DNA from: Donghicola mangrovi
GTDB taxonomy: Bacteria; Pseudomonadota; Alphaproteobacteria; Rhodobacterales; Rhodobacteraceae
Assembly: GCF_013377535.1 (NCBI RefSeq)
Contig: NZ_JABCJE010000011.1
Span: 62,001-126,000, forward strand
Direction of reading: 5' to 3'
DNA length: 64,000 nt
The position numbers and the translations under genes are program-made. Shown one piece after another: positions 1 through 7,116 of this stretch (position 1 is its first letter; every line of letters starts with the position of its first letter). The notes below the pieces were generated by a model, which was not told where the DNA came from, did no database searches, and was given only the letters and a program-made list of their open reading frames with translations.

Positions 1-578
1 GTGTAGAAATCGGTGCCGCGGATCGCCTCCATCGAGGCGATGTATCCCTCGGGGCTGGTGCGGCGCAGGATGTCTGCGATCTGCTGGATGTGGGGCTGGG
101 TCAGGTCCTGACGGGGGAACCAACGCTCTAGCGAAGCCTGCACCATCGCCTCGTGCCCTTGGGTGCGGGCGTCTTCGATCCGCTTCTCCCACAGGCTTTC
201 GTGGCCGATGCGGGCGGCGGTGTTCGAAAGGATCAGCGTACGCACCAGATCAAGCCGTTTGACCGCGATCCCTTGGGCCACCAGCCCGCCGATGGACAAT
301 CCGCAAAAGGCAACGTCCTTGACGTTCAGGTGTTCCAGCAGGCGTTCGGCATCGCGGACCATGGCGCCCATGGCATAGGGGCCGGTGGGCACATCGGACT
401 GGCCGTGGCCGCGCAGGTCATATCGGATCACACGCAGGTTCGCAGGCAGCATCGCGCAGACCTGGTCCCAAATGGTCAGATCCAACCCCAAGGCATGAAC
501 CAGCACCAACGCTGGCGCGTTTTTCGGGCCCTCGTCGCGGTAGTGGAGCCGCAGGTCAGGCAGAAAGGCAAAAGGCAT
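1..578 (-). CDS. pcaD: 3-oxoadipate enol-lactonase-like alpha/beta hydrolase (3' end cut by window edge)
   Basis: The frame opens with ATG at 578 and runs off the left edge without a stop, giving 192 residues of a protein that is usually about 260. The N-terminal half is a classic alpha/beta hydrolase: HALGLDLTIWDQV near residue 28 (oxyanion-hole side), YDLRGHGQSD around 53-62, and the nucleophile elbow GLSIGG with Ser95. The overall pattern matches PcaD of the beta-ketoadipate pathway, which hydrolyses 3-oxoadipate enol-lactone to 3-oxoadipate in the cytoplasm. The catalytic Asp and His lie outside the window. No strong ribosome-binding site precedes the ATG (A-rich leader only). A related alpha/beta hydrolase is the alternative; neighbouring pca genes off the left edge would settle it. 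Confidence 0.75.
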   Translation of the reverse strand, partial: MPFAFLPDLRLHYRDEGPKNAPALVLVHALGLDLTIWDQVCAMLPANLRVIRYDLRGHGQSDVPTGPYAMGAMVRDAERLLEHLNVKDVAFCGLSIGGLVAQGIAVKRLDLVRTLILSNTAARIGHESLWEKRIEDARTQGHEAMVQASLERWFPRQDLTQPHIQQIADILRRTSPEGYIASMEAIRGTDFY

Positions 579-668
579 ATTTTTTCTGTATCGTTTTTTG
601 GCGCGCACCCTAGCCCGCGCAGAAGGGGCTGGCAATAACGTCGGAAAGGCTGGGAAGAAACCCGCCGA

Positions 669-1646
669 TCAGCCCAGTGTTCCCAGCGCCTGCACAAAGA
701 TATCGGGGTCGACATTCCCGCCCGAGACCACAGCAATCACCGCATCCCCTTGGATCTGGTCACCGTGATACAGGGCCGCCGCCAGCGCCACAGCGCCGCC
801 GGGTTCCGATACGATCTTCAGCCGCAAGAACGCCTGCGCCATCGCTTGCAGCGCCTGAGTGTCGCTGACCGCGATGCCCGGTCCGCAAAGGCGCTGCTGG
901 ATCGGAAAGGTCAGATCGCCCGGCTGGGGTGTGACGATGGCGTCGCAGATGCTGCCCGAGGGGCGGTCGTTCGACAGGATTTGGCCAGCGGCCAGCGAAC
1001 GGGTGGTGTCGTCGAACCCTTCGGGCTCCACGGGGCGGGCGCGCAGGGCAGGGGCCTTGGCCTCTAGCGCCAAAGCGATGCCCGATGTCAGGCCACCACC
1101 CCCGCAGCAAACCAGCACATCGCCCGAGGTCACGCCCAACTCGGCGGCTTGCTCGGCGATCTCCAGACCCACGGTGCCTTGGCCCGCGATGACCATCGGT
1201 TCGTCATAGGGGCGGATCAGGGTCAGGCCACGCTCGGTGCTGACGGCCTGACCGATTTCTTCGCGGCTCTCGCCGCCCGCACGGTCATAGGTGATCACCT
1301 CGGCCCCCAAGGCGCGGGTGTTGGCCAGCTTCAGCGCGGGCGCGTCGGCGGGCATGATGATGACCGAGGGCACACCGTGCTGTGCCGCCGCATAGGCCAC
1401 CCCTTGGGCGTGGTTGCCGCTGGAAAAGGCCAGAATGCCCCGCGCCCGAACTTCGGGCGGCAGGGCAGATACTGCAGACCATGCGCCGCGGAACTTGAAC
1501 GACCCTGTGTGCTGGAGGCACTCTGGCTTTACCAGCACGCGGCGACCGGCGATCTCGTTCAGGAACGGAGATTCCAGCAGCGGGGTGCGGCGGGCATGGC
1601 CCTTCAGGCGTTCGGCAGCGGCGGTAATGGCGGCAAAGTCGGTCAT
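669..1646 (-). CDS. PLP-dependent threonine/serine ammonia-lyase family enzyme
   Basis: This 325-residue protein is a fold-type II PLP enzyme of the threonine dehydratase group. The PLP lysine is Lys51 in GSFKFRGA, the substrate loop is SSGNHAQG near 75-82, and the phosphate-binding glycine loop is GGGGL at 182-186. It lacks the C-terminal ACT regulatory domain of biosynthetic IlvA, so it resembles catabolic threonine dehydratase, serine racemase or hydroxyaspartate dehydratase. Such enzymes deaminate Thr, Ser or hydroxyaspartate to 2-oxo acids. Its ATG overlaps the stop of the upstream hydrolase by 4 bp, implying translational coupling in a three-gene operon. The exact substrate cannot be read from sequence. 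Confidence 0.85.
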   Translation of the reverse strand: MTDFAAITAAAERLKGHARRTPLLESPFLNEIAGRRVLVKPECLQHTGSFKFRGAWSAVSALPPEVRARGILAFSSGNHAQGVAYAAAQHGVPSVIIMPADAPALKLANTRALGAEVITYDRAGGESREEIGQAVSTERGLTLIRPYDEPMVIAGQGTVGLEIAEQAAELGVTSGDVLVCCGGGGLTSGIALALEAKAPALRARPVEPEGFDDTTRSLAAGQILSNDRPSGSICDAIVTPQPGDLTFPIQQRLCGPGIAVSDTQALQAMAQAFLRLKIVSEPGGAVALAAALYHGDQIQGDAVIAVVSGGNVDPDIFVQALGTLG

Positions 1647-2476
1647 GCGGGGACCTGGACACTCTCTAATACGGCGTTGATCGCCTGTAGGGCTTCGGGT
1701 TCGTCCAGAAACGGCACATGTCCGCGGTCGGGAACGGTCACGGCGACCAACCCTTTGTGGCGGCGGGCCATTTCGGCGAGCGTTTCGTCGGACAACAGGT
1801 CCGAGTTCGCGCCCCGAATGACTGCCACAGGTTTCCCCTGAAGTGCATCAAAAAACGGCCAAAGATCGGGCATGGCCGCACTTGCACCGTCATCGCTCAG
1901 GGTGTGGGCAAGGCGGGGGTCATAGCGGATGGCGATCTTGCTGTCCGCCTGCCGATAAAGGTTCGCCGCATGGGCCCGCCAGCGCGCCATCGGCACCGCG
2001 GGGAAGTGGGCATCGCGCGCCATGGCTTGGGCCACCGACTCCAGGTCGGGGTGATCGGGGGTGGTGCCCAGATAGCCCTTGATCCGGTCCAGACCCAACG
2101 TGTCGATCACGGGGCCGATGTCGTTCAGGATCACCCCCGCCAGCAGTTCGGGATGCGTCACCGCCAGCCCCATCGCGATCAGGCCCCCCCGAGAGGTTCC
2201 GAGGATCACGACCCGTTCCAGCCCCAGATGCTGGCACAGCTCGACCACGTCCAGTGCTTCGCGCGGGATGGAATAGTTGGTGTAGTCGCCGTCCCACTCG
2301 GACAGGCCGCGCCCGCGGCTGTCCAGCGTGATGGCCCGCACGCCCTTGAGATGGGGCAGGACGAACTGGAAATCATCGCCGTTGCGGGTCAGTCCGGGCA
2401 GGCACAGGACAGGCAGGCCCTGACCCTGATCGGTGAAGTGCAGGCTTAGTCCATCGCTGGTGTCAAAGCGGGGCAT
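1643..2476 (-). CDS. alpha/beta hydrolase
   Basis: A 277-residue single-domain alpha/beta hydrolase. Visible motifs are LPGLTRNGDDF near 26-37, LDSRGRGLSEWDGDY near 51-65, the nucleophile elbow GTSRGG with Ser95, and a C-terminal PDRGHVPFLDEPE segment carrying the catalytic His. The pattern fits small-molecule ester or C-C hydrolases, but the substrate is unknown. It sits between a haloacid dehalogenase (14 bp overlap upstream) and the PLP ammonia-lyase (4 bp overlap downstream), so the three are almost certainly one transcript. The mix of dehalogenase, hydrolase and ammonia-lyase suggests catabolism of small organic acids, which is inference only. Confidence 0.85.
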   Translation of the reverse strand: MPRFDTSDGLSLHFTDQGQGLPVLCLPGLTRNGDDFQFVLPHLKGVRAITLDSRGRGLSEWDGDYTNYSIPREALDVVELCQHLGLERVVILGTSRGGLIAMGLAVTHPELLAGVILNDIGPVIDTLGLDRIKGYLGTTPDHPDLESVAQAMARDAHFPAVPMARWRAHAANLYRQADSKIAIRYDPRLAHTLSDDGASAAMPDLWPFFDALQGKPVAVIRGANSDLLSDETLAEMARRHKGLVAVTVPDRGHVPFLDEPEALQAINAVLESVQVPA

Positions 2477-3164
2477 CTGATTTCTCCAGTAGCTCGGTGA
2501 TGATCGTCAGGTCATTCGAAATAAAGCGGGGCCGCCAAGGCATCCGGTCCACCGGAACCCCCATGCGGTTAACCCATAACGTGTTAAATCCGTAACCGGC
2601 AGCACCTGCCGCATCCCAACCGTTGGACGAAACGAACAGAACGTCCAGCGGGTTGGTGTCGTAATGGGCGCCGACCAGATCATAGACGGCGTAATCAGGT
2701 TTATAGACCCCGGCCTCCTCGACCGAGATCAGGCTGTCCAGCAGATGTGCGATGCCCGCGGAATTCACCGCGTCCTCAAGCATCGGCAGCGATCCGTTCG
2801 ACAGAATAGCACAGCGCACGCCCATATCATTCAGCGTCTGCAGTAGAGCAGGCACCTCTGGGTAAGCGGGCAGAGTGCGGTACAGATCCAGCAATTGGCT
2901 GCGCAGGGCCTCGTCCCCGCTCAGCTTCAGCGCCTCGAGCGACCAGTCCAGACTGTCCTGTGTCACCTGCCAGAAATCGGTATGTGCGCCGGTAATGGCC
3001 CGAAGCCACGTGTATTCCAGTTGTTTCGCCCGCCAACGTTCGGCCAGTTGCGGCCAGCTTTGGGCCAGCGCCTGTCCCCCCGTTGTGGACGCAGCCTGCC
3101 TTGCGGCGCCTGCCACGTCAAAAAGCGTGCCGTAGGCGTCGAAGATACATGTCCTCAGTGTCAT
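2463..3164 (-). CDS. haloacid dehalogenase, type II (HAD superfamily)
   Basis: A 233-residue protein starting at the ATG at 3164, which follows a GGAG-type ribosome-binding site; a longer open frame to 3287 has no better start. HAD motif I is FDAYGTLFD with nucleophile Asp9. Motif II is LSNGS, motif III includes KPDYAVYDL, and motif IV is SSNGWDAAGAAGYG. The YGTLFDV and SSNGWD signatures are those of L-2-haloacid dehalogenase, which hydrolyses (S)-2-haloacids to (R)-2-hydroxyacids. Natural substrates in marine Rhodobacterales are uncertain. It is the first gene of the minus-strand operon with the hydrolase and ammonia-lyase, and is divergent from the FKBP gene. Confidence 0.85.
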   Translation of the reverse strand: MTLRTCIFDAYGTLFDVAGAARQAASTTGGQALAQSWPQLAERWRAKQLEYTWLRAITGAHTDFWQVTQDSLDWSLEALKLSGDEALRSQLLDLYRTLPAYPEVPALLQTLNDMGVRCAILSNGSLPMLEDAVNSAGIAHLLDSLISVEEAGVYKPDYAVYDLVGAHYDTNPLDVLFVSSNGWDAAGAAGYGFNTLWVNRMGVPVDRMPWRPRFISNDLTIITELLEKSDAPL

Positions 3165-3337
3165 CAAGGTCTCCTCCCCTTGTGGCGCATAGACTGCACA
3201 GATTCCCCATAAAATAAAAGCGGTTTGCAATCCGAGGGTTGGATGCCTAAGTTTGTGGCATTCGCACGGAGAACCCGCGAAACGCACCGTGGCCTCCTCT
3301 AATTCACCCCTCCGAAGACATATGAAAGCGAGACACG

Positions 3338-3766
3338 ATGACCCTAGCGAAATCGGGCGATACCGTACGTATTCACTATACCGGCACTCTGGATGACGGC
3401 AGCCAGTTCGACAGCTCGGCTGGTCGCGATCCGCTGCAGTTCACCCTTGGCAGCGGTCAGGTGATCCCCGGTTTTGACAGCGGCGTCACTGGCATGACAG
3501 TCGGCGAGAAGAAGTCGATCACCATCCCCGCCGCCGAAGCCTATGGCGAGCGTCAGGAAGATGCCTGCCAGCCGATCCCCCGCGCGGACATCCCCGCAGA
3601 TATCCCGCTGGAAGTCGGCCTCGAGCTGCAGATGCAGACCCCCTCGGGTCAGGTTGTGCCCGTGGTTGTGGCCGAGATCACCGAAGAGTCGGTTGTTCTG
3701 GACGCCAACCACCCGCTGGCCGGCAAGGACCTGACCTTTGCGCTGGAGCTGGTCGAGATCGTCTGA
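3338..3766 (+). CDS. FKBP-type peptidyl-prolyl cis-trans isomerase (SlyD-like)
   Basis: A 142-residue protein built from one FKBP domain interrupted by a SlyD-type insert-in-flap segment. The N-terminal half shows VRIHYTGTLDDGSQFDSS and IPGFDSGVTGM. The insert spans about residues 65-120, and the end has DANHPLAGKDLTF, which is characteristic of SlyD/FkpB proteins. These are cytoplasmic proline isomerases and folding chaperones. The His/Cys-rich metal-binding tail found in Escherichia coli SlyD is absent, so a nickel role is not supported. The gene is monocistronic: an intrinsic terminator follows within 30 bp, and the HAD operon upstream diverges. Confidence 0.92.
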   Translation: MTLAKSGDTVRIHYTGTLDDGSQFDSSAGRDPLQFTLGSGQVIPGFDSGVTGMTVGEKKSITIPAAEAYGERQEDACQPIPRADIPADIPLEVGLELQMQTPSGQVVPVVVAEITEESVVLDANHPLAGKDLTFALELVEIV

Positions 3767-3789
3767 TCCCCGGTCTGGCAAATGTTCAG

Positions 3790-3818
3790 AGGGCGTCCCA
3801 CGGGGCGCCCTTTTTGTT
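3790..3818 (+). terminator. intrinsic terminator of the FKBP gene
   Basis: The inverted repeat AGGGCG (3790-3795) and CGCCCT (3806-3811) is followed by a T-run at 3811-3815. It lies 24 bp after the FKBP stop codon on the same strand. Confidence 0.8.
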
Positions 3819-3825
3819 TGGCCCA

Positions 3826-3858
3826 ACGAAAAACGCGCACCCGTGGGGATGCGCGTTT
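3826..3858 (-). terminator. intrinsic terminator of the fabA-fabB-fabI operon
   Basis: A perfect 9-bp inverted repeat, AAACGCGCA (3831-3839) with TGCGCGTTT (3850-3858). Read on the minus strand it ends in a T-run (TTTTTCG) just past the fabI stop codon. Together with the plus-strand terminator a few bases away it separates two convergent units. Confidence 0.8.
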
Positions 3859-3880
3859 CACTAATCCGATGTCGGCCTGA

Positions 3881-4669
3881 TCACAGGTTGTCGGGCTGCG
3901 GCATCCCCAGAACGTGGAAGCCGCCGTCAACGGTGATGATCTCGCCGCTGGTGCACGCGCCGTAGTCCGAAGCCAGATAGACAGCAGTGCCGCCCACAGC
4001 TTCGAGCGTGGCGTTGTCCCCGAGGGGGGCGTTCGCGCCGGTATGCTTGAAGGTCTTGCGGGCACCGCCGATAGCTGCGCCTGCCAGCGTCTTCATCGGG
4101 CCGGGAGAGATCGCGTTCACGCGGATGCCCTGCGGGCCCAGATCGTTCGCCAGATAGCGGGTTGCCGATTCCAGCGCCGCCTTGGCCACACCCATCACGT
4201 TGTAATAGGGGGTCACGCGGTTCGAGCCCTGATAGGTCAGGGTCAGCAGAGTGCCGCCGTTGGGCATCATCTCGGACGCGCGGCGCGCCACGTCGATGAA
4301 GCTGAAGCACGAGATATCCAGCGAGTTTTTGAAGTTCGCACGGCTGGTGTTGATGAACCGGCCGGTCAGCTCGTTCTTGTCCGAATAGGCGATAGCGTGG
4401 ACCAGAAAGTCGATGCTGTCCCAACGTTCCTTGAGCGCGGCGAAACCGGCATCAAGGGATTCATCGCTGGTGACATCCATATCGACCAGCAAGTCGGACC
4501 CGACACTGGCGGCAAGGGGTTCGACACGCTTGCCGAACGCTTCGCCCTGATACGAGAACGCCAGTTCCGCGCCCTCTGCGGCCATCGCGCTGGCGATGCC
4601 CCACGCGATCGAACGGTCATTGGCGACGCCCATGACCAGACCGCGTTTGCCCTTCATCAAATCAGCCAT
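3881..4669 (-). CDS. fabI: enoyl-[acyl-carrier-protein] reductase (NADH)
   Basis: A 262-residue short-chain dehydrogenase of the FabI type, which carries out the last reduction of each fatty-acid elongation cycle (trans-2-enoyl-ACP to acyl-ACP with NADH). The nucleotide-binding segment is GVANDRSIAWGIA at 14-26. The catalytic region has Tyr146, Tyr156 and Lys163 in the Y-x6-K arrangement, with the same numbering as the E. coli enzyme. SPGPMKTLAG follows. It is the last gene of fabA-fabB-fabI, 8 bp after fabB, and ends at a strong terminator. This is the FabI family targeted by triclosan in other bacteria. Confidence 0.96.
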   Translation of the reverse strand: MADLMKGKRGLVMGVANDRSIAWGIASAMAAEGAELAFSYQGEAFGKRVEPLAASVGSDLLVDMDVTSDESLDAGFAALKERWDSIDFLVHAIAYSDKNELTGRFINTSRANFKNSLDISCFSFIDVARRASEMMPNGGTLLTLTYQGSNRVTPYYNVMGVAKAALESATRYLANDLGPQGIRVNAISPGPMKTLAGAAIGGARKTFKHTGANAPLGDNATLEAVGGTAVYLASDYGACTSGEIITVDGGFHVLGMPQPDNL

Positions 4670-4677
4670 TCTTCAAA

Positions 4678-5907
4678 TCACCCGAGATATTTGCTCAGCA
4701 GCATGGACCCGTTGGTCCCGCCAAAGCCGAAAGAGTTGGTCATCACGGTATCCAGTCCGGCGTTGTCCACGCGGGTGGTCGCGATTTCGTTGGCGTTCAG
4801 CGCGGGGTCCAGATCGATCACGTTGATCGACGGTGCGATGAAGTCGTTTTCCAGCATCAGAAGGCAGTAGATCGCTTCTTGTGCGCCGGTTGCGCCCTGG
4901 CTGTGGCCGGTCATCGACTTGGTCGACGAGATCAGCGGGGTCGAACCTTCGCCAAAGACACGGCGCACGGCCTGCACTTCGCCCACATCGCCGACGGGGG
5001 TCGAGGTGCCGTGGGCGTTGATGTAGCCAACCTTGCGATCGGGGTTCAGGCCCTGCAGAGCCAGACGCATGGCGCGCTCGCCGCCCTCGCCCGAGGGGGC
5101 AACCATGTCGTGACCGTCCGAGGTGGCCGCATAGCCGGTGACTTCGGCGTAGATTTTCGCGCCGCGGGCCAGAGCGTGCTCCAGCTCCTCGAGGACAACG
5201 ATACCGCCGCCACCCGAGATCACAAAACCATCGCGGTTCGCATCGAATGCGCGGCTGGCCAGTTCGGGGGTGTCGTTGAATTTGGACGACATCGCACCCA
5301 TCGCGTCAAAGAGGCACGACAGGGTCCAGTCCAGTTCCTCGCCGCCGCCAGCGAACATCACGTCCTGCTTGCCCATCATGATCTGCTCGGCTGCGTTGCC
5401 GATGCAGTGCAGAGAGGTCGAGCACGCCGAGGTGATCGAGTAGTTGATGCCCTTGATCTTGAACGCGGTCGACAGGTTCGCCGAGATGGTCGAGCTCATG
5501 CATTTCGGAACCGCGAAGGGCCCGATCCGCTTGGGCGACATGTTCTTCAGAACGGTCTGGTGGGCCAGCAGCATCGAGCTGGTCGAAGGACCGCCCGAAC
5601 CGGCAACCAGACCGGTGCGTTCATTCACGATATCGGCTTCGGTCAGGCCCGCATCGGCGATCGCCTGTTCCATTGCGATATGGGCATAGGCCGCACCGGG
5701 GCCCATGAAGCGCAGGGTGCGCTTGTCCACGTGATCCGCCACGTCCAGCTTGATGTTGCCGGCGATCTGGCTGCGGAAACCGTATTCCTGCATGTCCGCA
5801 TTGGCGGTGATGCCGGAGGTGCCGGCCTTGAGCGAGGCCAGAACCTCGGTGGCGTTGTTACCAATGGACGAGACGATACCAAGTCCGGTTACGACGACGC
5901 GACGCAT
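4678..5907 (-). CDS. fabB: 3-oxoacyl-[acyl-carrier-protein] synthase I
   Basis: A 409-residue thiolase-fold condensing enzyme. The catalytic triad is visible: nucleophile Cys162 in [10 protein letters not shown], a His in [11 protein letters not shown], and the Lys/His pair in [15 protein letters not shown]. The [12 protein letters not shown] signature and the pairing with fabA identify it as FabB rather than FabF. FabB elongates cis-3-decenoyl-ACP and so commits carbon to unsaturated fatty acids, which Rhodobacterales make in large amounts (vaccenate). It lies 32 bp after fabA and 8 bp before fabI in one operon. Confidence 0.95.
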   Translation of the reverse strand: MRRVVVTGLGIVSSIGNNATEVLASLKAGTSGITANADMQEYGFRSQIAGNIKLDVADHVDKRTLRFMGPGAAYAHIAMEQAIADAGLTEADIVNERTGLVAGSGGPSTSSMLLAHQTVLKNMSPKRIGPFAVPKCMSSTISANLSTAFKIKGINYSITSACSTSLHCIGNAAEQIMMGKQDVMFAGGGEELDWTLSCLFDAMGAMSSKFNDTPELASRAFDANRDGFVISGGGGIVVLEELEHALARGAKIYAEVTGYAATSDGHDMVAPSGEGGERAMRLALQGLNPDRKVGYINAHGTSTPVGDVGEVQAVRRVFGEGSTPLISSTKSMTGHSQGATGAQEAIYCLLMLENDFIAPSINVIDLDPALNANEIATTRVDNAGLDTVMTNSFGFGGTNGSMLLSKYLG

Positions 5908-5939
5908 AGGGAAACTCCTTGCAGATGGGCCTTGGTGGA

Positions 5940-6449
5940 TCAGCTCTCGGAGAGAGCGACCTTCATGTCCTTGACCTGATAGATGACTTCGCCATCGGCT
6001 TCGACGATACCGTCGGCAACGCCCATGGTCAGGCGGCGGGTTTGCACGGCCTTGGTGAAGTTCACGCGATAGGTCAGCATTTTGCGGTCGGGGCGGACCA
6101 TGCCGGTCAGCTTGACCTCGCCGACACCCAGCGCATAGCCGCGACCCAGCCAGCCACGCCAGCCCAGGTTAAAGCCGGTCAGCTGCCACAGGCCGTCCAG
6201 ACCCAGACAGCCGGGCATGATCGGGTTGCCGGGGAAGTGGCAGTCAAAGAACCACAGATCAGGGGTAATATCGAATTCGGCAATCACGTGGCCTTTGCCA
6301 TGCTCGCCGCCGTCTGCCGAAATCTCGGTGATCCGGTCCATCATCAGCATCGGCGGTGCGGGCAGCTGTGCGTTGCCGGGTCCGAACAGTTCACCTCGTG
6401 CACATTTCAGCAGCTCTTCCTTGTCGAAGCTGGTGGGATAATCGGCCAT
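5940..6449 (-). CDS. fabA: 3-hydroxydecanoyl-[acyl-carrier-protein] dehydratase/isomerase
   Basis: A 169-residue hotdog-fold enzyme with the FabA catalytic signature [20 protein letters not shown]. This gives His71 and Asp85, aligning with E. coli His70 and Asp84. FabA dehydrates 3-hydroxydecanoyl-ACP and isomerises the double bond to cis-3, the branch point of anaerobic-type unsaturated fatty-acid synthesis. It is the first gene of fabA-fabB-fabI. The start at 6449 is preceded by AAGGAGCCGCC on the minus strand, a good ribosome-binding site. It diverges from irr across a 193-bp region, an arrangement I recognise from other Rhodobacterales. Confidence 0.96.
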   Translation of the reverse strand: MADYPTSFDKEELLKCARGELFGPGNAQLPAPPMLMMDRITEISADGGEHGKGHVIAEFDITPDLWFFDCHFPGNPIMPGCLGLDGLWQLTGFNLGWRGWLGRGYALGVGEVKLTGMVRPDRKMLTYRVNFTKAVQTRRLTMGVADGIVEADGEVIYQVKDMKVALSES

Positions 6450-6583
6450 CGAGGCGGCTCCTTGCTTTGATTGACGGTATTCTTACGTTTCGCACCCCTT
6501 AGCACCCGCGCACAAAGGGTGGCAAGTGATTGACGACGATCCGCCGCGTTATACGTCCCTTTGATCATCGGTTTCGGGGGGCG

Positions 6584-6613
6584 TTGAAAATGTGTATGAA
6601 AGCGTCCTATATT
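6584..6613 (+). promoter_or_regulatory. sigma-70-type promoter candidate for irr
   Basis: TTGAAA (6584-6589) and TATATT (6608-6613) are separated by 18 bp, about 30 bp upstream of the irr start codon. No perfect ICE-type Irr box was visible around it. The call rests on sequence match only. Confidence 0.45.
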
Positions 6614-6642
6614 CCCCTTAACCCAAAGGGACCCAAGGTAGC

Positions 6643-7059
6643 ATGACGACCAAAGCAACTGAACGCGGAACCGACTGGCTGGCAACGGCAGGTCTGCGCC
6701 CGACGCGCCAGCGTCTGGCCTTGGCCGAACTGCTTGTGGGCGACGGCGAGGACCGGCACGTCACCGCCGAGAGCCTGTTTTCCGCAGCCAAAGCCAAGGG
6801 TCACAAGGTTTCGCTGGCAACGGTCTATAACACGCTGCGGGCCTTCTGCGATGCGGGCCTGATGCAAGAGGTCACCGTGGACGGGTCGAAAAGCTATTTT
6901 GACACCAACACCTATGATCACCCCCATTTCTATTGGGAGGATGAGGGCCGTCTGACCGACGCTCCGTCCGAGGATCTGGAAATCCTGCGCCTGCCGAACG
7001 CGCCCGCAGGCACCCAGATTGCCAAGGTCGATGTGGTAATCCGCCTGCGCCGCACCTGA
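6643..7059 (+). CDS. irr: iron response regulator Irr, Fur superfamily
   Basis: A 138-residue Fur-family repressor. The N-terminal winged helix contains LRPTRQRLALAELL and KVSLATVYNTLRAFCDAGL (recognition helix). The dimerisation half has SYFDTNTYDHPHFYWEDEG and LEILRLPNAP, typical of the Irr branch of alphaproteobacteria, which senses heme/iron status and controls heme synthesis and iron-use genes. The HxH region is reduced to HPHF, and no N-terminal heme regulatory motif (GCPW-type) is present, unlike Bradyrhizobium Irr. It is divergent from fabA-fabB-fabI and followed by its own terminator, so it is transcribed alone. Confidence 0.9.
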   Translation: MTTKATERGTDWLATAGLRPTRQRLALAELLVGDGEDRHVTAESLFSAAKAKGHKVSLATVYNTLRAFCDAGLMQEVTVDGSKSYFDTNTYDHPHFYWEDEGRLTDAPSEDLEILRLPNAPAGTQIAKVDVVIRLRRT

Positions 7060-7090
7060 TCCGTCAGGGCACATAGGGCAGACAGAAATT

Positions 7091-7116
7091 CGGGGCCTCG
7101 CGGGCCCCGTTTTCGT
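7091..7116 (+). terminator. intrinsic terminator of irr
   Basis: CGGGGCC (7091-7097) pairs with GGCCCCG (7103-7109), followed by TTTTCGTTT. It lies between the convergent irr and hybrid kinase genes. Confidence 0.8.

Noticed and set aside
6450-6642. Irr operator (ICE box) in the irr-fabA region
   Set aside because: Searched by eye for an ICE-type inverted repeat and found no convincing match.
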